64,000 nt of DNA from Rhodanobacteraceae bacterium (GTDB lineage: Bacteria; Pseudomonadota; Gammaproteobacteria; Xanthomonadales; SZUA-5), in contig JADJPR010000006.1 in assembly GCA_016713135.1 (NCBI GenBank), forward strand, positions 62,001 to 126,000, in the 5' to 3' direction. A program made the position numbers and the translations under genes. Under the pieces are notes generated by a model, which searched no databases, was not told the DNA's origin, and was given only the letters and a program-made list of their open reading frames with translations. Positions 17,166 through 27,800 of this stretch are shown in pieces; the stretch's first letter is position 1, and each line of letters starts with the position of its first letter.

Positions 17166-18731
17166 ATGACCACCCACGCCTCCCGCCGCCAGTTCCTCCG
17201 CCAGACCAGCGCCGCGCTCTGCGCCGGAGCGGGTGCTGCCCTGATGCCCGGTCTCGGACTGGTCGGCCAGGCTCTGGCTGCCACCCGAGGTGGCCTGCCC
17301 GGCTACAAGGCGCTGGTGTGCATCTACCTCGCCGGTGGCAATGATTCCTTCAACCTGCTGGTGCCGCGCGATTCGACCAACCCCGGCTCACGCTACAGCA
17401 CCTATCGCGATTCGCGCGGGGGGATCTACAACGCCAATTCCAACCCCTTCGGACTGGCGCTCGATTTCAATGCACTGCTGGACCTCGGCACGCCGCCTGG
17501 CCAGTCCTCCGCCTTCGGCTTGCATCCCCAGGCAGCCGACTATGTGGTCACGCGCAATGGACAGAACTACAACCACCCGGGTCTGGCGTCGCTGTTCACG
17601 CAGCAGAAGCTTGCGTTCGTGGCGAACGTGGGTCCGTTGGTCCAGCCAACGTCGCTGACCGATTTCACCAATGGCGCGCCAATTCCGCCGCAGCTCTATT
17701 CGCACAGTGACCAGGAGCTGCAATGGAACCTCGGTACCACCAGTGCCGCGGTCCAGCACGGCTGGGGCGGCAGGACGATGGACCTGATCGATCCAGGTGG
17801 CTTGGCGATCCTGTCGCCGTGCATCTCGGTTGCAGGGAGCACCCGCTACCAGGTCGGCAGCAGCGTGTTTCCGTACCAGATGTCGCCTTCGACCGGTGTC
17901 ACCCAGCTGACCAATTTCTCGGGGGGGTTCAATTTCGGCGACCAACGCCGCGCTGCGCTCGACGAACTGCTTGCACAATCCTCGCCACATCTGCTGACGC
18001 AGGAATATCGCGCAGTGCTGACGCGCTCGCGCCAACTGGCAGCGCTGCTGCAGTCCGCGCTCAACAGCAGCGCAGGCCGGATCACCACGCCCTACGACTA
18101 TGTCGGCGGCACGCCGCCGAATCCTGCCGGCAATTTCTATCCGAACGCCAATGTACGCGTGCTTGGCACCGACTACAGCAACCAGTTGCTCGACCAGTTG
18201 CGCATGGTCGCACGCATGATCAAGGTCAGCCGGGATCCGGTGGCCGGCGTAGACCAGTCGCGCCAGATCTACTACGTGCGCCTGGATGGTTTCGATACCC
18301 ATGGCGACCAGATGGACCTGCACCCCTTGCTGCTGGGGCGCCTGACCCAGGCCATCGGCTGGTTCTGGCAGGCGCTGGGCGAGATCGGCGCGCAGAACGA
18401 GGTCAGCCTGTTCACGATGAGCGACTTCGGGCGCACGCTGTCGTCCAACGGCGATGGCACTGATCACGCGTGGGGCGGCGTGCAGTTCGCGGTCGGGGGC
18501 GCCGTGTTGGGCGGCCAGATCTACGGGCGCTATCCGCTACTGGTGGCCAACAGCAACAACAATGCCCAACAGGACTGGAGCTTTGGCCGCGGGCAGTACA
18601 TCCCGAGCACCGCGAGCGACCAGATGGCAGCGACGCTCGCGCGCTGGCTCGGCGTGGGCGCGGGTGACCTTGGCACGGTGTTCCCGAACCTGGGCAATTT
18701 CAGCGGGCCGCTGGGGTTCCTCCCGGCCTGA
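17166..18731 (+). CDS. DUF1501 protein, Tat-exported (module 2)
   Basis: This 521-residue paralogue of the protein at 12905-14416 has a twin-arginine signal (SRRQFLRQT), a hydrophobic stretch and an ALAAT cleavage region. DUF1501 hallmarks are ALVCIYLAGGNDSFNLLVPRD, QLYSHSDQELQW, QIYYVRLDGFDTHGDQ and TMSDFGRTLSSNGDGTDHAWGG. The strongly conserved Asp/His sites (FDTH, SDHAWGG-like) suggest a metal-dependent hydrolase fold, but no activity is known. Its start is 20 bp after the right arm of palindrome C. It is convergent with the giant gene at 18840. Confidence 0.88.
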   Translation: MTTHASRRQFLRQTSAALCAGAGAALMPGLGLVGQALAATRGGLPGYKALVCIYLAGGNDSFNLLVPRDSTNPGSRYSTYRDSRGGIYNANSNPFGLALDFNALLDLGTPPGQSSAFGLHPQAADYVVTRNGQNYNHPGLASLFTQQKLAFVANVGPLVQPTSLTDFTNGAPIPPQLYSHSDQELQWNLGTTSAAVQHGWGGRTMDLIDPGGLAILSPCISVAGSTRYQVGSSVFPYQMSPSTGVTQLTNFSGGFNFGDQRRAALDELLAQSSPHLLTQEYRAVLTRSRQLAALLQSALNSSAGRITTPYDYVGGTPPNPAGNFYPNANVRVLGTDYSNQLLDQLRMVARMIKVSRDPVAGVDQSRQIYYVRLDGFDTHGDQMDLHPLLLGRLTQAIGWFWQALGEIGAQNEVSLFTMSDFGRTLSSNGDGTDHAWGGVQFAVGGAVLGGQIYGRYPLLVANSNNNAQQDWSFGRGQYIPSTASDQMAATLARWLGVGAGDLGTVFPNLGNFSGPLGFLPA

Positions 18732-18740
18732 AGCGACCGC

Positions 18741-18830
18741 GTAGGTCGGTGTATCGCGCAGCGATTCACCGCCGGAGCTTGCGCAAGCACCCGGGGGAAC
18801 GCGCTGGCGCGAGTACCCCGGGCTACGCGG
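18741..18830. terminator. GC-rich palindromic repeat between convergent genes, possible bidirectional terminator
   Basis: Several nested inverted repeats are visible: GTGTATCGC with GCGATTCAC, GCTTGCGCAAGC, and CCCGGGG with CCCCGGG. The sequence resembles the 14420-14503 element and lies exactly between the stops of the DUF1501 gene (+) and the giant gene (-). No T-run is present, so intrinsic termination is only a suggestion. Confidence 0.4.
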
Positions 18831-18839
18831 GGTGCTCGG

Positions 18840-21800
18840 TCAGCGCAGCTCCGCCGTCTCCAGCATCCAGCCCGCTGCCGTCTGCCGCGCGCTCCAGCTC
18901 AACGTCGGCTCGCCGGGCAGCGCTGCCCATGCACCCAGGCGCAACTTGCCGCTGGCGGCGCGCTTGGCCACGGCGTACTGGATTGCCGCCTCGTGCAGCC
19001 GCGCGTAGACGCGGACCGCCTCGCCGTTGGCATCGGTCAGCCTGAGCACGATGGTCGCGTCATCGCCCAGCGTGCGCCCGAGTACGATCGCCGGGATGCG
19101 CACGCTGCCGGTGGGCGCGTTCACCTGCGGGTCCTCGAAGCCATTGGCGAACAGCCCGTCGAGCAAATCGGTGTCGGTCGCGCTGTTGTTGCCCAGCACC
19201 GGATCCTCGATGGTGGTGTCCGCCGGCAGGGTGATCGCCGCGGTGTTGGCGATGCTCGCCGGGCTGCCGTCCACGTTGCCGTAGAAGGTGAAGTTCAGCA
19301 GGCCGCCGACCGGGAAGCTGGCGATGGTGACATCCAGGTTGCCCGTGCCGCCGGTCACCGGACAGGCCACACCACCAGAGGCGTCGCAGGTCCAGGTCAC
19401 GTCGATCAGGCCGGCCGGGATGGCGTCGGTGATGCGGATATTCGCTGCCGCGTCCGGCCCAAGGTTGCGCACGATCACCGAGTAGACCAGCAGATCGCCG
19501 GGCTCGTAAGTCGGCACGCCGTCGCTCTTGGTCAGCGACAGATCGGACAACGCATACACCAAGGTCTGCGCATTGCCCGCGCCGCTGCTGCTCGAGCCGC
19601 TGAAGTTGCCATCGCCGGCATAACTGGCGCTCACCGTGCGGTTGCCGAGGGCGTCGAAGCTCAGGTCGCAAGCGGTCGCCGGCAGCGTGGCCGTGCAGCT
19701 GGCCGATCCGCTGCTCAGGGTCACCGTACCGGTCGGCGTGCCCGCACCCGGCGCGTTGACGCTGAGGGCGAAGCTGAAGCTCGTCGGCTGGTTGATCCGG
19801 CTACGGGTCGGGCCGGTGACGCTGATGCTGGTGCTGGCCGGATCGACCTGGTGGCTGGTGGTGCCGCTGCTGTCGCCGAAGGCCGTGGTCGCGGCGGTGT
19901 AGCTCGCGGTCAGGGTCTTGGCGCCGGCGGTGGTGCTGGTCAGGGCGCAGCTCGCCGTCGCGTTCGGCGCGGTGCCTGCCGTCAGCGTCACCGGACCGCA
20001 GCTCGCGCTGCCGTCGCTGATGGTCACCGTGCCGCTGGGCGACAGCGTCTGCGCCGCCACCGTGACGCTCACCGTGTACGGCTGGCCGACCACGGACGGA
20101 TCGGGCAGATCGGAGGTGATCGTGGTCGTGGTCGGTTGCTGGTCGTCGTCCTCGATGGTGCCGGTGCCGGTCAGCATGCCCGGCGTGGCATTGGCGATGC
20201 CGGTCAGCTTGACGCTGAAGGTCTCGTTGCCTTCGAAGGTGGTGTTGCCGTTGATCGTCACCGGAATGGTCAGGCTGCTATCGCCGGCCGGAATGGTCAG
20301 GCTGCCGGACGGGATGGCCACGTAGTCGTTGTCCGCCACCGTCGCGCTGCCATCGGCCGTGGCCCGCGTGAAGCTCACATCGCGACCGGAGACCGCCGAC
20401 AGGCTGACCGTGAAGGTCATCGTGCTGGTGCCGGCATCGCCTTCAGGCTGGCTCGGGCTGGTGATCGACAGCGTCGGCGTGGCGTCATCGTCGAGGATGG
20501 TGCCGGTGCCACCGCGGTACCGAGCGTCACGTCGCCGGTGGCGGTCAGGCCCGAGAGCGTCAGCGTGTAGGTCTCGTCGTCCTCGTCCAGCGCGTCGCTG
20601 GCGATGGCCACGTTGACCGTTTGCGCGGTGGTGCTGCTGGCCGGGAAGCTGACCGTGGCGCCGCTGATCGGCGTGTAGTCCGCTGCGGTCGCCGTGCCGT
20701 TCGCGCTGTTCAGCGTCAGGGTCACGCCGGAGGCCACCGGGTTGCTCAGGGTCACGCTGAAGGCCATCGGGGTGCTGCCTTCCAACTGGCTGAGCGCCGC
20801 CAACGCGAAGCTCACCACGGCGCTGTCGTTGTCCGTGATGTCGACATCGATCCCGGCCACCGTGATGCCGCTGTAGTTCGGATCGCTGCTGCTGGTCGAG
20901 TGCGTGATCGCCACGCTCTGCGGGCCTTCGACCACGGCATCGTCGGTCGCGGTCACCGTGACCGTTCGCGCCACATTCCAGTTAGCGCTGGTGAACACGA
21001 GGTTCGGCGGCGACAGGCTGAGTTGCGCGCCAGCGCCGAGGATCACCGCGACATCGCTGGTCGGCTGGCTGGTCAGAACCACCGTGTAGGTATCCGTCGC
21101 GCCGCCCTCGGTGACCGCGGTGGTACCGCCAGATTGCGTCACCGTCACGTCCGCGCGGTCGATGATCGCCACCTGCACCCCGATCAAGTTGGGCGTGATG
21201 GCGGCAAAGTCGGCATCGCCGGTGAAGATCAGGCCGACGGTGGCCGAGTGCGGTCCCTCGGAGGCGCCATCGTCCACCGCCGTCACCGTGACGGTCTGCG
21301 GGACGTTCCACTGGGCAGGCGTGATCACCAGCGGATTCGGCGCAAAGTTCACCTGGGTGCCGACGTCGAAGGTGATGGTGACGGTGCTGGCGGGCTGGGC
21401 AGTCAGTTCCAGCGTAAATGAATCGCCCGGACCGCCCTCAGTGACCACCGTCTCCCCCGCAGATTCGGTGATGACGACACCTGCGACGTCGTCATCGACC
21501 AAGGTGACCCGATGCAGGCCGCTTGCCGATGCGTTGGTCGCAGTCGTGGTCAGCGCACCGAACCCCAACTGGAAGGTGTGGTTGCCTTCGATCAGTCCGT
21601 CGTTGACCACTGTCACGTCGATGTTGCGCGTATCGCCATCCGCGGTGCCTCCGAGGAAACTCAGTGACGTGGTGGTGAGTTGGTAGTCGGTTGGTGTGGT
21701 CGCTGATTCGGCCGTCTGCTGCACGCTGACAGCGATATCGACACCCAGCGCTGCCGGGCCTGTCCCGGTGCCGGAGATGGCCAGCACGACGGGGACGCCA

Positions 21801-24800
21801 GTGGTGCCGGCGGACTCGCCCACACTGCTCGTCGACGCCACGAAGGTGATAGCGGCGCTGTCGTCGCTGAGGATTGAATAGCTGTTGCTGGCGCTGGTGG
21901 TGGCAAGCCCGCTCTGGATTTCCAGCGAAAGGGTGAAGGTTTCCGTGGCTTCGACCAGACGGTCGTCGGTGACGGAGGCCTCGGCACTGTTCGCCACCGT
22001 ATCGTGGCTAGATCCGGCCGGAAACACGAAGCTGCCGGACACTGCCACGTCGGCGGCACCGGCCGTGCCCAGGGTAAGATTCATGGTGGCAACGACCTGC
22101 GCTGCGATAGTCCCACCCGGCGCTCCATTGGCCGTGACCTTGAGCGTCGCGCCAGGCGAGAACACCGCCCCTTCCACGACGCTGAAGCCGCTCGAAGCAA
22201 GAATGATCTCGGCGGTGTCGTTGTCGCTGATCGTCGCGGTCACGGCGGCCACGCTCAGCCCGTTGTAGCTGGCATCGGCGCTGGTCACCGAGTGGGAGAC
22301 GCCCGCACTGTGCGTGCCCTCGACCACGGTGTCATTGGTCGCCGTCACGGTCACCGTCCGTGGCACATTCCAGTTCGCAGGGGTGAACGTCACCGAGGGC
22401 GCCATCGTCAGTTGCGCGTTCGGGTTGATCGCCACCGTCACGTCCGCCGTCGGCTGACTGCGAAGCACCAGCGTATAGGTGTCCGTTGCGCCGCCTTCGG
22501 TCACCGCAGTGCTGCCGTCGGACTCGGCCAGGATCACCCCGGCGGTGTCGTCGTCGCTGTTGCTGACACCTACATCGGTCGCATTCACGCCGTTGTAGCT
22601 GCTGTCCGCGCTGGTCGCCGCCGCTGTCACGACCGTGTAGGCGACAGTGCCGTCGACGATCAGATCGTCGACGCCGGTCACCGTCACCGTGCGCGCCACA
22701 TTCCAGTTGACCGCGGTGAACACCAGACTGGTCGGGGCGACGCTGCCTTCTGTGGCGTCGCTGCTGCTGAGGCCGATGGTGACATCGGCGGTCGGCTCGC
22801 TGTTCAGCACCACCGTGAAGGTCGCCGTACCACCGGCTTCGGTGGTGACCAGACCTGCGGTCGGGCTGACCGTGATGCCGACGATGTCATTGTCGCTGTT
22901 GCTGACACCGACGTCGGTCGCATTCAAGCCGTTGTAGCTGCTGTCTGCGCTGGTCGCCGCTGCCGTCACGATCGTGTAGGCGACGGTGCCGTCCGCGATC
23001 AGGTCGTCGATGCCGGTCACCGTCACCGTACGTGCCACATTCCAGTTGCCGCTGGTGAACACGAGGCTGGTCGGCGCGACGCTGCCTTCGGTGGCGTCGC
23101 TGCTGCTCAGGCCGATGCTGACATCGGCGGTCGGCTGGCTGTTCAGCACCACCGTGAAGGTCGCAGTACCACCGGCTTCAGTGGTGACCAGACCTGCGGT
23201 CGGATTGACCGTGATGCCGGCAATGTCATCGTTCTGGATCGTGCCCTGGCCCTGGCCGTCCAACACGCCCGCCCCGACCACGTTGCTCACATTGACGACG
23301 AAGGTCTCATTGGCCTCGGCCACGACATCACCGTTGACCTGCACCGAGAAGGTGTAGTCACTGCTGCCCGCCGGGATGCTCTGGCCGGTCAGCGAGCGAG
23401 CCTGGTAGTCACTGCCAGCTGTCGCCGTGCCGTTTGCCGTCGCAATATCGAAACTGACGCCGCCCGCCAGCGCCGGGCTGGACAGACTCACAATGAAATC
23501 GAACTGCGTGGTGCCGCTGTTGCCCTCGCTGAGGCTGACATCGGAGATGCTCAACTGCGGCAAGGTCGACAGCGTGGTGGTGTCGGTTGCGCTGTTGTTG
23601 CCCGGCGTCGGGTCAGTCACCGCCGAAGTCACCGTCGCCGTGTTGCTTAGCGTCCCCGTCGCCGCCACGTTGATCGTGCCGGTTGCCGTGAAGCTCACGC
23701 TGCCGCCCGCCGGCAGGCCCACGGTCGCATTGAGGTTGCCACTGCCCGAAGCCGGGCAGGTCGCGCCGCCCGCGCCCACGCAGGTCCAGTTGACGCCCGT
23801 GATGCTGGCCGGGAAGGTGTCTGCGACCGTCGCACTGGCCACACTGCTCGGACCGGCGTTGCTCGCCACGATGGTGTAGCTGATCCCCGAGCCCGGGATC
23901 GCCGCGGTCTGGCCGTCGGTCTTGGTGATGGAGAGATCGGCTTGTGGCGTCAGGGTTGTGCTGTCGGTCGCGCTGTTGTTGCCCGGAACCGGGTCGCTGA
24001 CGGCCGAACTCACCGTCGCCGTGTTGCTCAGCGTCCCCGCCGCCGCCGCGCTGATCGTGCCGGTCGCCGTGAAGCTCACGCTGCCGCCCACCGGCAGGTT
24101 CACCGTCGCGTTGAGATTGCCGCTGCCCGATGCCGGACAGCTGCCGCCACCGGCGCCCACGCAGGTCCAGCTCACGCCCGTGATGTTGGCCGGGAAGGTG
24201 TCCGCCACCGTCGCGCTGGGCACTGCCAGCGGACCGGCATTGCTGGCGGTGATCGTGTACGTGATCGACGTCCCCGGCACATCGGTGGTCCGGCCGTCGG
24301 TCTTGGCGATGGAAAGGTCGGCCTGGAACGGGGTGTCGGTTTGCCGCTCGTATGCGCCCATGTCGACGATCGGGGCTGTTCCGAGCCCGGTGTCTGGCAC
24401 CCCGGCATCGTTGTAGCGCCGCGGATTGCCGGCGAGGTCGGGGGCTTCGTCGGTCGTGCTGGCGTTGTCGTTCAGATCGAAGGTATCGACCGGCACCTGC
24501 GCGTTGTTGCCAGCATCCGTCGCCGGGCTCGAATCCTGCAGGCGGTAATCTCCCGAGGTGGTCGGCGCCGATGCCGAAGCGACCGGCGCAACGAACAACG
24601 GATCGACGGACAGATTGCCGGTCCCCGCAAAACCACCCTCGACGATGGTGTGGGTGATGGTCGCGCCAGTCAGCACGCTGCTGCCGCTGTTGCCCCACAG
24701 GATGCTGTTGCCGATGGTCAGCGTGCCGCCATTGTTCAGGATGGCACCGCCAGAGGTTGCATGGTTGCCGGCGATCGTGCTGTTGCTGATCGTCAGCGTG

Positions 24801-27800
24801 CTGCCGACGTTGTTGAACAGCGCACCCGGCGACGTACCAGCCCTGTTGCCGGTCAAGGCGCTGTTGCTGATGGTCATTTGACCGGCAGAGTTATTCGAGA
24901 CCGCGCCAATGCCACTCGCCGCGCTGTTGCCGGTGAAAACGCTGTTGGCGATGCGGGTGGTGCCGCCGAAATTCTGCACCGCCCCGACCGACGTGGAGGT
25001 GTTGCCGGAGACTGCGCTGTCGATGATGTCGAGCGCACCGTTGGCATTGTAGATGGCGCCGTTGCCGGCGACCCCGCTGGAGCTGTTGCCGGAAATCGTG
25101 CTGCCGATGATGGTTGCGGTCGCATTGTCGTTCATCAGGAAGCCGCTGTTCTGGCTGGCGCTGTTGCCGGTGAACTGGCTGTTGATCGCCATCACGCTGC
25201 CCAGGTTGTAGATCGCGCCGCCGAATCCCGCGCCATTCCCGGAGAGCGTGCTGGCGCGGAGGGTCAGGATGCCGCCATCGTTGTAAATGGCCCCTGCATT
25301 GGAAAGATTCCCGAGGCCGCCGCCCGACAAGTTCACGCCATCCAGAACGAGACTGCCGGTGGACGAAACCGCCAGGAAGCGGAACTGCGGTGCGCCGCTG
25401 TCGCGGGTGACGGAGCCGTTCTCGAGCGTGATTTCGGTCGTGACTTGCGGCAGACCTGTGGCGCCGGCGTAGTCCGCGAAGGCATCGCTCAGAGTGACCG
25501 TCTGCGCGTTCAGGTCGATGCTGTCGGCCGTGCCATTGAGATTCGCGCACTGGATGGCCTGGCGCAGGCTGGCCACCCGCGCCGCGTTGTTGGCTCCCGC
25601 CAGCGTGTAGGGGAAGGTGAAGCCGGTGCAGGTGCCGCTCACCGCCACCGTCACCGAGCTGCTGCAGCGCGCCGCCGCCGGGCAGGTCGAATCCCCGCCT
25701 CCGCTGACCGTTGCCGTGTTGGTGATGCTCGCCGCGGTCGCGACACCCGGCGTCACCGGGATCACGAAGCCGGCGCTGCCGCTCGCCGCGAGACCCGCTG
25801 GCACAGTGCAAGTCACCGTCTGGCCGGCCGCCGCGCAACCTGCGGGCAGCGTGCCGATCGTCAATCCGGCGGGAATCGTGTCGGTGATCGTGCTGGCGGC
25901 CGTCGTGGCGGCCGTGCCGGTGTTGCTCAGCTGCAAGGTGAAGTTGGCGGGCGTGCCGACCGTAAAGCTTGGGCCACTGGCCGTCTTCGTCAGGGTCAAC
26001 TGGGGCCGATTGACGGCCACCGTCACCGAACCGCTGCAGCGCGCCGCCGCCGGGCAGGTCGAATCCCCGCCACCGCTGACCGTCGCCGTATTGGTGATGC
26101 TTGCCGCGGTCGCGACACTCGGCGTCACTGGGATCACGAAGCTGGTGCTGCCGCTGGCCGCGAGGCCCGCCGGCACCGTGCAGGTCACCGTCTGGCCGGC
26201 CGCCGTGCAGCCTGCCGGTAGCGTGCCGATCACGAGTCCTGCTGGAATTGGGTCGGTGATCATGCTGGCGGCCGTCGTTGCGGCCGTGCCGGTGTTGCTC
26301 AGCTGCAAGGTGAAGCTGACCGGCGTACCGACCACGAAACTGGCGGCACTGGCCGTCTTGGTCAGCGTCAGCTGCGACAGCGTCGAGTTGGTCTGCTTTT
26401 CGAATGCGCCGAGGTCGACGATCGGTGCCGTGCCGCTACCGGTGTCGGTGACGCCGGTGTCGTCGTAGCGACGCGGATTGCCGGCGCGGTCGGGGGCGTC
26501 TTCGGTGGAGTTGCTGTTGCCGTTGACGTCGAAGCCGTCCGCCGGGACGTTGGCATTGGCGCCGGCATCGATCGCCGGGCTGGTGTTCTGCAGCGCGAAG
26601 TTGCCCGCCGTGCTCGGCGTGGCCGACGCTGTCAGCGGGGTGGTGAACAGCGGATCGCTGTCGAGCGCACCGAACAGGCCGCCCGCGACAATGCTGTTGC
26701 TGACCGTGTTGGTGCTGGAGGCGGCCGCATTGACGATCTGCGCCGCCGCCGTGCCGGCATTGCCGTTGCCCCAGACGATGCTGTTCTGCAGGATCAGATC
26801 GACGCCGGAAGTGGCATCCCCGGCGATGCCGCCGGTCCGAGCGCTGCCGGTCGCGTAGTTCCCGGTAACCGTGCTGTTGATGATCCGCGCGTCGTTGGCC
26901 GTGATGGAACTCAGATACATCGCTCCACCGCCATTGCTGGTGGTGTTGGTCGCGACATTGCCGGACAGCACGCTGTTGGCGATGACGATCGGACCATTCT
27001 GTGCGGACAGGGCGCCACCGCGCCCGGCACTGTTGCCATGGACGGTGCTGTTGACCAGGTTCAGCGCACCACTGGCGAAGATCGCGCCGCCGCTGCTCGC
27101 CGTGCTGCCCACGGCGCCGCTGAGCGTGCTGCGGACAATGGTGAGCGTGCTGCCGGTATCGGAGCTGATCAGGCCGCCGGTATCGGCATAGGCCGTGCCG
27201 CCGCCATTGGTCAGGCTCATGTCGCGCAGCGTCAGGTTGCCGGTGCCGTTGACGTTGAGCAGGCGGAATTGATTGCTGCCGCTGCGGGTGATCGTCCCGT
27301 TGCGCAGCGTGATCGGGCTGCGAATGCTGACCAGACCCGTCAGGCCGCCGGCATCCACTGCCGACTGGGTCAGCGTGACGGTCTGGCCGTTCAGGTCGAT
27401 CAGATCCGCAGTCGCTGCGGTGGAGTTGGCGCAGTCGATCGCCGCGTTGAGGGTCGCGGGCGTGTTGTCCGGCAGGGTGTACGGGAAAGAGATCGACCCG
27501 CAGGCGTCGATTTCCACCGCGCCCACATCACAGGCCGGTCCGACCTGGCGCGGCTCGCCGCGCTGATCCACCGTCAGGTTCAGATTGGCCGGTCCGCACA
27601 GGTTGGTGCTGTCGGCATTCACCACATTGCTGTGCGGGGCCGGCAGATGCGTCTGGGTCGGGCCGCCGTTTGCGGCCAGCGTCGTGTCGATGAATTGCGG
27701 AGTGGCCACGCGTCCCGGGCAGAAAGTGTCGGCCGCGTAATTGCTGGTGCCGGTGAAGGTGGACCCGGACGCGGTGCATTCCCGCGCAGTGCCGCCGCCG

